Source of the DNA: Oscillospiraceae bacterium
GTDB taxonomy: Bacteria; Bacillota; Clostridia; Oscillospirales; Acutalibacteraceae
Length of the DNA: 64,000 bases
Assembly (NCBI GenBank): GCA_902774035.1
Contig: CACYHA010000006.1
Coordinates: 1-64,000, forward strand
Direction of reading: 5' to 3'
Shown piece after piece: positions 24,346-32,345 of this stretch. Positions within the stretch are counted from its first letter, which is position 1. Each line of letters begins with the position of its first letter. The position numbers and the translations under genes are program-made. The notes beneath the pieces were generated by a model that worked only from the letters and a program-made list of their open reading frames with translations, was not told the DNA's origin and made no database searches.

Positions 24346-26019
24346 ATGACCAACATTCCGGTTACCGCACAGATCAGAGAATATCCCCCGACGGATATCA
24401 CCTGCTGGAAATACTTTATCCGCAACACCGCGCAATACGGCGAATATACGGTGTTCTGCCACGCGGGCAGAGACCACGGCAAGGCCGAATTCGTTGCGGA
24501 CGTGGAAGCCCTCGCCGCGTTCTTTCACCGGGAGCTCGGCCTGAAGGAGCAGGATGTGTTCACCATCTTCATGCCCACGAACGCCGAAAGCATCATTACC
24601 TTCCTTGCTCTGAACAAAATGGGCATCATCGTCAACTTTGTGCATCCGCTGCTGCCGCCCGAGAGCGTGGAGGAGATTTTGGACTTCACAAATTCCAAGG
24701 GCATCATGCTGCTGGATATGTTCGCGCCGAAATATGCGGCCATGCTGAAAAAGAAGGGGCTGCCCGTGGTGCTCTGCTCCCCGAAGGAATATGCTTTCCC
24801 CGACAAGACCGCCTGCCCGATCGACCCGGAGGCGCTGCGTTCGCTTTCCTCCGGCAGCATCAACGTCTATGAATATCCGACGATCCTTAAGCGCTACGCC
24901 GGCCAGCACGTCAACTCCGTCTCGGAGGGCAAAAACTACATCGCCGTCTATATGAACGGCGGCGGCACCACCGGCAAGAGCAAGACGATCAAGCTTTCGA
25001 ATCTCGCGCTCAACAATGTGATCTACGGCCTTGCGGGCGTGACCACCCCCGTGAAACGGATCGGCTTTGACACCGAGCTTTGCACCATGCCGTTTTTCCA
25101 CGCCTTCGGCCTGTGTGCCGGCGGCCTGAGCGCCCTCAACAAGGGCTCGCGCGTGATTTTCCTTCCGAAATTCGACGCCGACCAGTTCATCGCGCTGATG
25201 AAGGCCAACCATGTGGTGGAATTCAACGGCGTGCCGAATATGTATAAAAAGCTCGTGGAGCACCCGGATTTTGACGATCCCGTGCTTGCGAACATCACCG
25301 TGATGTATTCCGGCGGCGACTTTGTCAGCCCGCAGCTTCTGGACAGGATTTACAGCGTTATGCGCAAAAACGGCTCCCGGGCGGAATTCTGCGCCGGGTA
25401 CGGTCTGACGGAATGCGGCGCGGTCTGCTCCGCCAATCGCCCCTGGGCCAACAAGACCGGCACCATCGGCCAGCCGATCCGCGATTTGCGCTTTGAGATC
25501 TGGGGCGAAAACAACCGGCCGCTCCCCGTGGGCGAGATCGGCCAGATCGTGATCACCGGCAATTCCCTGATGGAAGGCTACCTGACCAAAAACGGCCCGA
25601 GCGACGCCGGGATCTACCGCGACGAGTTCGGCACCAAATGGGTCCTCACCGGCGACCTCGGCAAGCTGGACGAGGAGGGCTATGCCACCTTCATCGGCCG
25701 CCAGAAGCGCGTGATCATCATCTCCGGCTACAACGTCTATCCCGTGGACATCGAACAGCTTGTGGAGACGCTGCCCTTCGTGCACGAATGCTGCGCCGTG
25801 CAGGGCTATCTCGGCGACAAGCCGATCGTGCGTCTGTTTGTGGTCAAGGCCGAAGACGGCGACGAGGACGACTTCCGTGCGCAGATCCTGCAGATCATCA
25901 CCGAGAACCTCTCCACCTTCAATGTGCCGAAGGATATCCGGTTCATCGACGAGATCCCGCGCACCAAGCTGCAGAAGGTGGACTTCATGAAGCTTTCGCA
26001 GTTTGCGCCGGAAGAATAA
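24346..26019 (+). CDS. Stand-alone adenylate-forming enzyme (acyl-AMP/acyl-CoA ligase)
   Basis: 557 residues from ATG 24346 behind AAGGAG. ANL-superfamily fold. The P-loop is GGGTTGKSK rather than the common SGTTGxPK. GYGLTECGAV (A5), LTGDLGKLDEEGYATFIGR (A7/A8) and a C-terminal RTKLQKVDFMKL with the catalytic Lys are present. It activates a carboxylic acid with ATP. The end product (CoA thioester or transfer to a carrier protein) cannot be read from sequence. It stands 79 bases upstream of the A-PCP-R-ADH megaenzyme, so it may supply or preload that enzyme's substrate. Confidence 0.85.
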   Translation: MTNIPVTAQIREYPPTDITCWKYFIRNTAQYGEYTVFCHAGRDHGKAEFVADVEALAAFFHRELGLKEQDVFTIFMPTNAESIITFLALNKMGIIVNFVHPLLPPESVEEILDFTNSKGIMLLDMFAPKYAAMLKKKGLPVVLCSPKEYAFPDKTACPIDPEALRSLSSGSINVYEYPTILKRYAGQHVNSVSEGKNYIAVYMNGGGTTGKSKTIKLSNLALNNVIYGLAGVTTPVKRIGFDTELCTMPFFHAFGLCAGGLSALNKGSRVIFLPKFDADQFIALMKANHVVEFNGVPNMYKKLVEHPDFDDPVLANITVMYSGGDFVSPQLLDRIYSVMRKNGSRAEFCAGYGLTECGAVCSANRPWANKTGTIGQPIRDLRFEIWGENNRPLPVGEIGQIVITGNSLMEGYLTKNGPSDAGIYRDEFGTKWVLTGDLGKLDEEGYATFIGRQKRVIIISGYNVYPVDIEQLVETLPFVHECCAVQGYLGDKPIVRLFVVKAEDGDEDDFRAQILQIITENLSTFNVPKDIRFIDEIPRTKLQKVDFMKLSQFAPEE

Positions 26020-26033
26020 TCGAAACAAAAGCA

Positions 26034-26080
26034 TTGCAAAATCAGATCAGCTATGGTAGAATTGCCGTAGCTGATTTTTT
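26034..26080 (+). promoter_or_regulatory. Overlapping terminator and promoter between the two ligase genes
   Basis: ATCAGCTATGG (26046-26056) pairs with CCGTAGCTGAT (26065-26075) and is followed by a T run, an intrinsic terminator. The same DNA holds TTGCAA (26034-26039), 17 bases and TAGAAT (26057-26062), whose -10 lies in the hairpin loop. The downstream gene can thus be transcribed by partial read-through or from its own promoter. Confidence 0.6.
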
Positions 26081-26098
26081 GAAAAAGAAGGACTGGAT

Positions 26099-29000
26099 AT
26101 GATTCTGGAAGACCTGACGACCCTGCGCTCGCTTAAGCACATGGTCGATTATGCCGCCGAAAACTACGGTGGTGATCCGTTTGTGACATGGAAAACGCCG
26201 GACGGCATCGTCAGCCGCACCTATTGTGATTTCAAGGCTGACACCGAAGCGCTCGGCCGCTTTTTCTTGCAAAACGGTCTGCAGGGCGCTCACGCCGCTA
26301 TCATTGCGGCGAACTCCTACGCCTGGCTTGCGGCGTATTTCGGCACAGCGAACTGCGGCAGCGTGGCCGTGCCGCTGGCGGCGAACGAAACGCCGGAGCA
26401 ACTTTGCAGACTGACCGATTTTGCCGATTGCAGCGTCGTTTTTCTCGACAAAGCCCACGCCGGCCTTGTGCCGCTGCTCAGGGAAAACGCCCCCAAGGTG
26501 CGGCAAGTGATCTTTCTTGACGAAGCGGGGGACGGCGATGCGCTTTTGCTCGGCGACATCCTCGCGCAGTATGCCGGATCTTACCCCGACGAGCCGGACG
26601 GCGACGCCATGTGCGCCATCCTCTTCACTTCCGGCACCACGGGCTTCCCGAAGGGCGTGATGCTGACGCACCGCAACTTTGTGCTCTCCGCAACCAGCGT
26701 GCATGTGACCTGCCCGACCCACTCGCTGCTGTGCGTGCTGCCGCTGAGCCACGCCTTCTGTTTTACGGCCGTGATCACAAAGGGCATTGCCAAGGGCAAG
26801 GAGATCTTTCTCAACGACAGCCTGCCGAACATCCTGGAAAATATGCGCCTGTTCAAGCCGGAATCCACGGCCGTTGTGCCGCAGCTTGCAAAAAAGCTGA
26901 TGGCCGGCGCCCTGAAATTTGCCGAAGCGCGGCCGGATCTCAGTGAAAACGAAGCGGTCAAAGCCTTTTTCGGCGGCAGGATCATCGACATCATCTCCGG
27001 CGGCGCGCCGCTGGAACCCGAGCTTGCCATTCGTTTTGACCGGACGGGCGTACCCGTGCTCAACGGCTACGGCATGACCGAGTGCGCGCCCATCATTGCC
27101 AACAACGCCACCTTCTGCCACCGGGCAGGCTCCGTCGGCAAGCCCATTCCCTGTATGCAGACCGTCATCCGCGGCGGCGAGCTGCTGGTCAAGGGGCCGA
27201 CGGTGTTCAGGGGCTACTATAAAAACGAAGAAGCCACCGCCGAGGCCTTTACGTCCGACGGCTATTTCAAGACCGGCGACCTCGGCCGTTTTGACAACGA
27301 CGGCTTTTTGTATCTCACCGGCCGCAGCAAAAACCTGATCTTGCTGGACAACGGCGAGAATGTTTCGGCCGAACAGCTCGAGGACCGGTTCGCAAACGAG
27401 CACGCCGTGAAGGAAGTGGTCTGCTACGGCGAGGGCAACGCCATCGTTGCCGAGCTCTTCCTTGACACGGACTTTTTGAAAGCGAACGCGGTCGCCGACA
27501 CGGACGCCTACCTGATCGCCCTGCTGCAGCGGGTCAACAGCGGCCTTGCCGCCTTCCAGCGCATTTCGCGCTATGTGGTCCGTCCGGTGCCCTTCCGCCG
27601 CAACGCCTCGATGAAGATCATCCGCAATTTTGAACACACGAAAGCGCAGCGCAGGATCGCGCCGCCCGTTACGCCGACGCAGAAAAAGGTCTGCGCGGCG
27701 GCCGCCGACCTGCTGCAGATCGGCGAGGTCGGCATCGACGACAACTTTTTTGCCCTCGGCGGCAGTAGCCTTTCCGCCGTGGAGTTCGCCCTTGCGCTGA
27801 ACATCGAACCGCAGCTCGTCTATGACAAGCCCTTCCTGGGCCTGCTGGCCGCGGCGATCGACGAGATGCACAAGGACGCCGGGACCGAAAACGAGAACGA
27901 GGTCAACGATTGGATCAAGGAGACCAGGGGCGGAACGCGGACAAGCCCGGCGAAGCACATTCTGCTCACCGGCGCCACGGGCTTCCTCGGCGCTCACGTG
28001 CTGCGCACCCTGCTGGAACGGGACGTGAAGCTCTGGGTGCTGGTACGCAGCCGCGAACGCTTCCTTCGCCGCATGGCCTACTATTTCGGCGACCTTGACG
28101 TTTCGGGGGTGCAGCTTGTCCTCGGCGACGTGGAGCAGCCTTTGCTCGGTCTGACCGAAGCGCTCTATGACAGCCTTGCTTCGCAGATCGACACCGTGGT
28201 CCACACGGCGGCCAATGTCCACCATGCCGGCGACTACGCCGACCTTGCCCGCACGAACGTGGAGGGCACAAAGCATGTGATCGCCTTTGCGAAGCGGGCA
28301 AACGCGGTGCTTGCGCACACCTCCACCACAAGTCTGCACGGCGCGGGCACCGTGATCGAGAACCACAAGCACGCCGTGCTGGATGAGGGGACGCTCTACA
28401 TCGGCCAGCATTACGCCGACAACGTGTATATCCACAGCAAATACGAGGCCGAACGCGCCGTTTTGCAGGCCAGACGCGAGGGCCTGCAGGCCAACATCTT
28501 CCGCATGGGCAACCTGACCTGGCGGCAGCGTGACGGCGTGTTCCAGCCCAACGCGGCCGACAACGGCTTTTTGCACCGCGTCCGCGCGATCCTCAAGCTC
28601 GGGCTGGTCAACGACAACATGGACAAGTTCCCGATGGATCTGACGGCCATCGACGAGGCCGCTTTTGCCGTTGCGGCGCTGACGCTGCAGCCGCAGGTCA
28701 ACGAGATCTATCACATTCTCAACCCGAATTACCTGCCGACGCGCGAGATGTTCGCGCTGCTGGGCGTGCCCTGCCGCGAGGCTTCCACCGCCGAAACGAT
28801 CGAGACCGTGATGGCCAACAACGGCGACCGCGACGTGCATGTGTTCGAATTCTATTCTCTGATCTCCGCGCGCAGCGAAAACGTGGAACTGGACACGGCG
28901 TTCACCGTACGGGCGCTGCAGCGCTGCGGCTTTGCCTGGACAAAGCCCGACGCGCGCTATCTGCGGCTGGGGAACCACTGCCTCGGCTTTGACGCCTATG

Positions 29001-30187
29001 TGCCGGCGCCCATGCGCAGGACCGGCGGCACGATGACCTATATCCAGAAGCTCTTTCTCGGCGTGCTGCGCGACGCGCAGCTTCCGAAAAGCGAGACCGC
29101 TGCCGCCCCGGGTTGTATCGCAAGTCTGCCGGACTTTGCGGCAAAACTGGGGATGCGCCGTCCGCTGGTGCTCTCCTTTGACGCCGCGCTCGCCATGCCG
29201 TCCGTGAAGGCTGCACTTTCGCGTCTCGCGGGCTATGAGACCTTCACGGCCATCGCGGGCGAACCGACGCTCCCCGACGCGGACCGGATCCTGGATGCGT
29301 ATGAAGCTGCGGACTGCGACGGCGTGATCGCCATCGGCGGCGGCTCCGTGCTGGACCTTGCGAAGATCACGGCGCTGCGTGCCGGCAATCCGGGCGCCGA
29401 CATCGACGACATCTGCAAGGTCGATTCCGAGGCGCACCGCTGCGTGCCCTTCCTTGCCGCGCCGACCACGGCGGGCACCGGCTCCGAGGTGACGCTCTTT
29501 GCCGTGATCACCGACGGAGAGGGCAAAAAGAAGCCCTTTGCCAGCACAAAGTTCCTGCCGGATGTGATTTTGCTCGACCCGGCGCTGACGCTCACCGTGC
29601 CGCAAAAAATGACCGCCCACACGGCGATCGACGCGCTCAGCCACATCGTGGAAGCCTCGGTCAGCCTTTATGCGCCCGCGTTCGCCGAAGATCTCGCCGA
29701 AGCGCCGCAGGCCGCCGCAGACATTTTCCGCGCCCTGCCCGCCGCGCTGGCCGAACCGCAAAGTCTCGAGGCGCGCACGGCGCTGCTGCTGGCCTCCCAC
29801 AAGGCCGGCATCGCCTTCCGCCGCGCCAGCACCGGCTACATCCACGCCATCGCCCACCGCCTCGGCGAAGAATGCCACGCGCCCCACGGCCTCGCCATTG
29901 CGGCGGTGTTCACGGACGTTCTGCGCGCCAGCCGCCCCTTTGCCGACGCTGCGCTGGAAACCCTCGCGCGGGCGTGCGGCTGCGGCGCGAGCGCCGAAGA
30001 CTTTCTTGCCGCGGTCGACGCGCTGATCGAAGGCGCACAGCTTGACTTTTCGGGCCTGCGCATCGCGCCCGACCGGCTGGACGAGGTGGTGCGCAAGGTG
30101 CAGGACGAGGCGAGGATCACCGGCTACCCGCGCCCCTTCAGCGACAGCGAAGTCGCACAGATGGTGAAACGGTTTGTCAAAGTATAA
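26099..30187 (+). CDS. A-PCP-reductase-alcohol dehydrogenase megaenzyme
   Basis: 1362 residues, no internal stop. Residues 1-515: adenylation domain (FTSGTTGFPKG 176-186, GYGMTECAP 323-331, TGDLGRFD 392-399, catalytic Lys506) most like long-chain acyl ligases. 525-590: carrier protein with the phosphopantetheine Ser557 in LGGSSL. 618-970: thioester-reductase Rossmann domain (GATGFLG 625-631; Tyr777-Lys781 as YxxxK; Ser/Thr at 741-745). 980-1362: iron-type alcohol dehydrogenase (GGGS 1080-1083, TAGTGSE 1124-1130) with all four metal ligands Asp1178, His1182, His1253 and His1263. A-T-R proteins are carboxylic acid reductases that free aldehydes; the fused dehydrogenase would reduce the aldehyde to an alcohol. 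No condensation domain is present, so this is not a peptide synthetase. It needs a phosphopantetheinyl transferase, not seen here. The substrate is probably a fatty acid; this is inferred. Confidence 0.88.
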   Translation: MILEDLTTLRSLKHMVDYAAENYGGDPFVTWKTPDGIVSRTYCDFKADTEALGRFFLQNGLQGAHAAIIAANSYAWLAAYFGTANCGSVAVPLAANETPEQLCRLTDFADCSVVFLDKAHAGLVPLLRENAPKVRQVIFLDEAGDGDALLLGDILAQYAGSYPDEPDGDAMCAILFTSGTTGFPKGVMLTHRNFVLSATSVHVTCPTHSLLCVLPLSHAFCFTAVITKGIAKGKEIFLNDSLPNILENMRLFKPESTAVVPQLAKKLMAGALKFAEARPDLSENEAVKAFFGGRIIDIISGGAPLEPELAIRFDRTGVPVLNGYGMTECAPIIANNATFCHRAGSVGKPIPCMQTVIRGGELLVKGPTVFRGYYKNEEATAEAFTSDGYFKTGDLGRFDNDGFLYLTGRSKNLILLDNGENVSAEQLEDRFANEHAVKEVVCYGEGNAIVAELFLDTDFLKANAVADTDAYLIALLQRVNSGLAAFQRISRYVVRPVPFRRNASMKIIRNFEHTKAQRRIAPPVTPTQKKVCAAAADLLQIGEVGIDDNFFALGGSSLSAVEFALALNIEPQLVYDKPFLGLLAAAIDEMHKDAGTENENEVNDWIKETRGGTRTSPAKHILLTGATGFLGAHVLRTLLERDVKLWVLVRSRERFLRRMAYYFGDLDVSGVQLVLGDVEQPLLGLTEALYDSLASQIDTVVHTAANVHHAGDYADLARTNVEGTKHVIAFAKRANAVLAHTSTTSLHGAGTVIENHKHAVLDEGTLYIGQHYADNVYIHSKYEAERAVLQARREGLQANIFRMGNLTWRQRDGVFQPNAADNGFLHRVRAILKLGLVNDNMDKFPMDLTAIDEAAFAVAALTLQPQVNEIYHILNPNYLPTREMFALLGVPCREASTAETIETVMANNGDRDVHVFEFYSLISARSENVELDTAFTVRALQRCGFAWTKPDARYLRLGNHCLGFDAYVPAPMRRTGGTMTYIQKLFLGVLRDAQLPKSETAAAPGCIASLPDFAAKLGMRRPLVLSFDAALAMPSVKAALSRLAGYETFTAIAGEPTLPDADRILDAYEAADCDGVIAIGGGSVLDLAKITALRAGNPGADIDDICKVDSEAHRCVPFLAAPTTAGTGSEVTLFAVITDGEGKKKPFASTKFLPDVILLDPALTLTVPQKMTAHTAIDALSHIVEASVSLYAPAFAEDLAEAPQAAADIFRALPAALAEPQSLEARTALLLASHKAGIAFRRASTGYIHAIAHRLGEECHAPHGLAIAAVFTDVLRASRPFADAALETLARACGCGASAEDFLAAVDALIEGAQLDFSGLRIAPDRLDEVVRKVQDEARITGYPRPFSDSEVAQMVKRFVKV

Positions 30188-30190
30188 GAA

Positions 30191-30225
30191 CAACACCCGA
30201 AGACAAGCGTCTTCGGGTGTTGTTC
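30191..30225. terminator. Bidirectional terminator after the megaenzyme
   Basis: CAACACCCGAAGAC / GTCTTCGGGTGTTG with a four-base loop, lying between convergent genes. Confidence 0.8.
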
Positions 30226-30241
30226 TGACAAGGGTGGATTG

Positions 30242-31735
30242 TCAGATAATATAGGCGCCGGAGGTACATTGCGCCATCCAGGTCGAGCATTTTCCGTTAT
30301 TGATGAAGGAATCCGATTGGCCTTGGATCGTGTTGGGGTAGGAGGCAGGACGCACATAGATTCTGTAAGCGCTGTGATCGCTGCCTAACTTGAGTCTGCT
30401 GCCGGAAGTCGTGTCGCCTTCCCAGATCCATCTACCGTTGGTGTCGCGCAGCGTCACATGAATCTTTGCATCGGTTTTCCAACCGTACAGGTCATATGTG
30501 AAGATCTTGACATAGCCCGCGCCGCAGTTCATATTCAGCTTTACGGTTACATAAGAATTGCTGCTGAAGCTGACGGACTTGTTCAAGGTTGTTCCGTGAA
30601 CGGTATAGGTTATGGAATCGGAATAACCGTCGGAGGTTTTCACTGTAATGGTTGCCGTTCCGGCTTTTTTTGCGGTGATTGTGCCGTAGGAATTCACGCT
30701 GAGAACACTGCTGTTTGAACTTGTCCATTTTCTGGAGGAAGAAACGCCATAGGAAGAGGTGCTGAGGTAGTAGGTGTCGCCGACGTTGATATAGGCTGCG
30801 GAGTATGGGCTGATGGTTATGCCCTTGACATACACGGTGCAGGAAGCCGTTTTTCCATTGGACGTTTTTGCCGTAACTGTCGTGACGCCCGGTTTTCTGC
30901 CGTAGACGGATCCGCCGGAGACAGAGGCTACGCTGGAATCCTTGCTGCTCCAGGAAACGGATCTGTTGGATGCGTTTGAGGGGTAAACTGTTGCGGAAAG
31001 CTGTTTCGAAGAGCCTTTACTGAGGGTGATTGAACTGTAATTCAGAGAGATGCCGGTGGGATCGACTCTGGAGGGCGCGGGATTGGTTACATAGATGGAA
31101 GCCGTGTTGTTTCCATAGAGTGCGCCGGAGATCTCGCTCTGGATCTTCCAGGTGCCGGCTTCGTCAAGCTCCTGACCGATCCAGTTGCAGTCACAGTTCT
31201 CGTAGGTGTAAGAGAAGGCACATGAGCCGTTCGGACGGTAGATGGACAGCTTCATATTGCAGGTGCCCGAGCCGTAAGTTTTATACAGGTTATCGTTTTT
31301 ATCGTGCAGAAAACCCCAAACATAGACAAAGGTTCCCTTGGTAAACGTGTTTGCTTCTGTCTTTCTGGCCTGTGACAATTGATAGCCGTATCCTCTCACG
31401 CTTGCAAAAACATCGTTGTAGGTGTCGCGGTAGCTTTCAGCGCCGGAACCGTTGAATCTGCAGTAATTGAGGCAGACCCAGCCGGCTTTTCTGCCAGAGG
31501 TCGTCTGAATACTTGATGTATAGCCCCAGGAACCTGAGGTATAGGACACGGAGAAAGATGTGCCGTTTGTCGAAGCGCCGACAATGGAATAGTTTGTGCC
31601 GGGGCCGGAACGGACGTTGACGCCGCTGCGAGTGTTGACAGTGTAGGAGCCGTTTGCGTAGGCGGCACCGGCAAAAACGGTCAGAACGCAGAGAACCGTT
31701 ACGATTGCAAGAAAAACAGAAAGAACTCTTTTCAT
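30242..31735 (-). CDS. Secreted SH3b and Big_2 repeat protein
   Basis: 497 residues from ATG 31735 (AAAGGAG upstream; the longer frame lacks a site). Signal peptide 1-27 (GAAYA). Residues about 30-95 are a bacterial SH3 domain (TRSGVNVRSGPGTNYSIVG). A beta-rich middle follows, then two Big_2 Ig-like domains (about 240-320, SITLSKGSSKQLSATVYP; and about 325-400, KWTSSNSSVLSVNSYGTIT), and a C-terminal domain. SH3b domains hold proteins on peptidoglycan and Big_2 domains act as stalks or adhesins. No catalytic domain is visible. GC content is lower than in neighbouring genes. A 160-base leader separates it from a tiny ORF upstream. Confidence 0.82.
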   Translation of the reverse strand: MKRVLSVFLAIVTVLCVLTVFAGAAYANGSYTVNTRSGVNVRSGPGTNYSIVGASTNGTSFSVSYTSGSWGYTSSIQTTSGRKAGWVCLNYCRFNGSGAESYRDTYNDVFASVRGYGYQLSQARKTEANTFTKGTFVYVWGFLHDKNDNLYKTYGSGTCNMKLSIYRPNGSCAFSYTYENCDCNWIGQELDEAGTWKIQSEISGALYGNNTASIYVTNPAPSRVDPTGISLNYSSITLSKGSSKQLSATVYPSNASNRSVSWSSKDSSVASVSGGSVYGRKPGVTTVTAKTSNGKTASCTVYVKGITISPYSAAYINVGDTYYLSTSSYGVSSSRKWTSSNSSVLSVNSYGTITAKKAGTATITVKTSDGYSDSITYTVHGTTLNKSVSFSSNSYVTVKLNMNCGAGYVKIFTYDLYGWKTDAKIHVTLRDTNGRWIWEGDTTSGSRLKLGSDHSAYRIYVRPASYPNTIQGQSDSFINNGKCSTWMAQCTSGAYII

Positions 31736-31895
31736 AGAGAGATACTCCTTTGTAAAAAAAGTAGTTTGTTTTGATTCCTCTCCAGGAATGCGGATCAGGA
31801 TCCGATGCTTCAAAATTCCGGCGCAACTCCCAGCGGATCCCTTTTTCCATGTTTGGCGAAAAGGGTTTCCGCCGAGAGTTTTGTGCTGTGGCTGA

Positions 31896-31991
31896 TTACG
31901 GATGATACCTATCGTAGTAGTGGTTGTAGATGCCGACAACTGCACGTTTCATTGCCCAGCCAATAGCGAAAGAACAAATTGCTCCCCACAT
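31896..31991 (-). CDS. Small ORF, 31 residues, aromatic/basic
   Basis: ATG 31991 is preceded by AAGGAGGTGA, near-perfect pairing with 16S rRNA, nine bases upstream. The product starts MWGAICSFAIGWAMK, a short hydrophobic helix, then KRAVVGIYNHYYDRYHP. Stop TAA at 31896-31898. It is found only by reading the strand directly, as it is below usual gene-calling length. It lies between a second tiny ORF and the SH3b-Big_2 gene, all on the same strand. It might be a leader peptide, a membrane-active peptide or a signal. No homologue is known to me. Confidence 0.5.
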   Translation of the reverse strand: MWGAICSFAIGWAMKRAVVGIYNHYYDRYHP

Positions 31992-32032
31992 GGGTTTTCA
32001 CCTCCTTGCTGAGATTTTTATGCTTTCAGGGA

Positions 32033-32098
32033 TCAATACACATAGTTGTGGAAACGAAAGACGAAATATGCGGTTGCGAACGCGATTTTCAGAAACAT
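32033..32098 (-). CDS. Small ORF, 21 residues, hydrophobic
   Basis: ATG 32098 follows GAGGGAGG with an eight-base gap. The product MFLKIAFATAYFVFRFHNYV plus a final Tyr is short, hydrophobic and aromatic, ending in TGA at 32033. It lies 41 bases before the 31-residue ORF on the same strand. Two successive short frames with strong ribosome-binding sites are unlikely by chance. An upstream GGAGG (32171-32175) precedes a possible third frame starting at a TTG near 32159 that overlaps this one. Confidence 0.45.
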   Translation of the reverse strand: MFLKIAFATAYFVFRFHNYVY

Positions 32099-32235
32099 TC
32101 TTTTTTCCTCCCTCTTTCAGAATCGTCAACGGCTTGCGCTGTGCGCTCTCCGTTTGACAATTTTAGTTTACCTCCAGATGAAGAAGCAAAGGATGTTGGG
32201 AAAACAAAAAAATAAAGAATTATCCATGCAAAAAG

Positions 32236-32279
32236 TGAACTGCCCCAATTTGTGATGTCCGCACAATTGGGGCAGTTCA
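32236..32279. terminator. Bidirectional terminator after the carbohydrate-binding lipoprotein gene
   Basis: A 15-bp perfect inverted repeat, TGAACTGCCCCAATT and its complement, with a 14-base loop; T runs lie near on both sides. Confidence 0.75.
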
Positions 32280-32345
32280 ATGCTTTTTTCATTATATCTT
32301 AGGAGGGCTCTTTCTTCTGCCGCCCGTTTTTACTGGACTTGTTTG

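Noticed and set aside
26099..30187. Non-ribosomal peptide synthetase
   Set aside because: No condensation domain is present and the adenylation domain resembles fatty-acid ligases; a single A-PCP-R-ADH protein fits acid reduction better.
32089..32292. 67-codon minus-strand frame starting MKKALNCPNC with a possible membrane helix
   Set aside because: Its first 20 codons are the perfect inverted repeat of a terminator (32236-32279), there is no ribosome-binding site before the ATG, and its end overlaps the better-supported 21-codon ORF.
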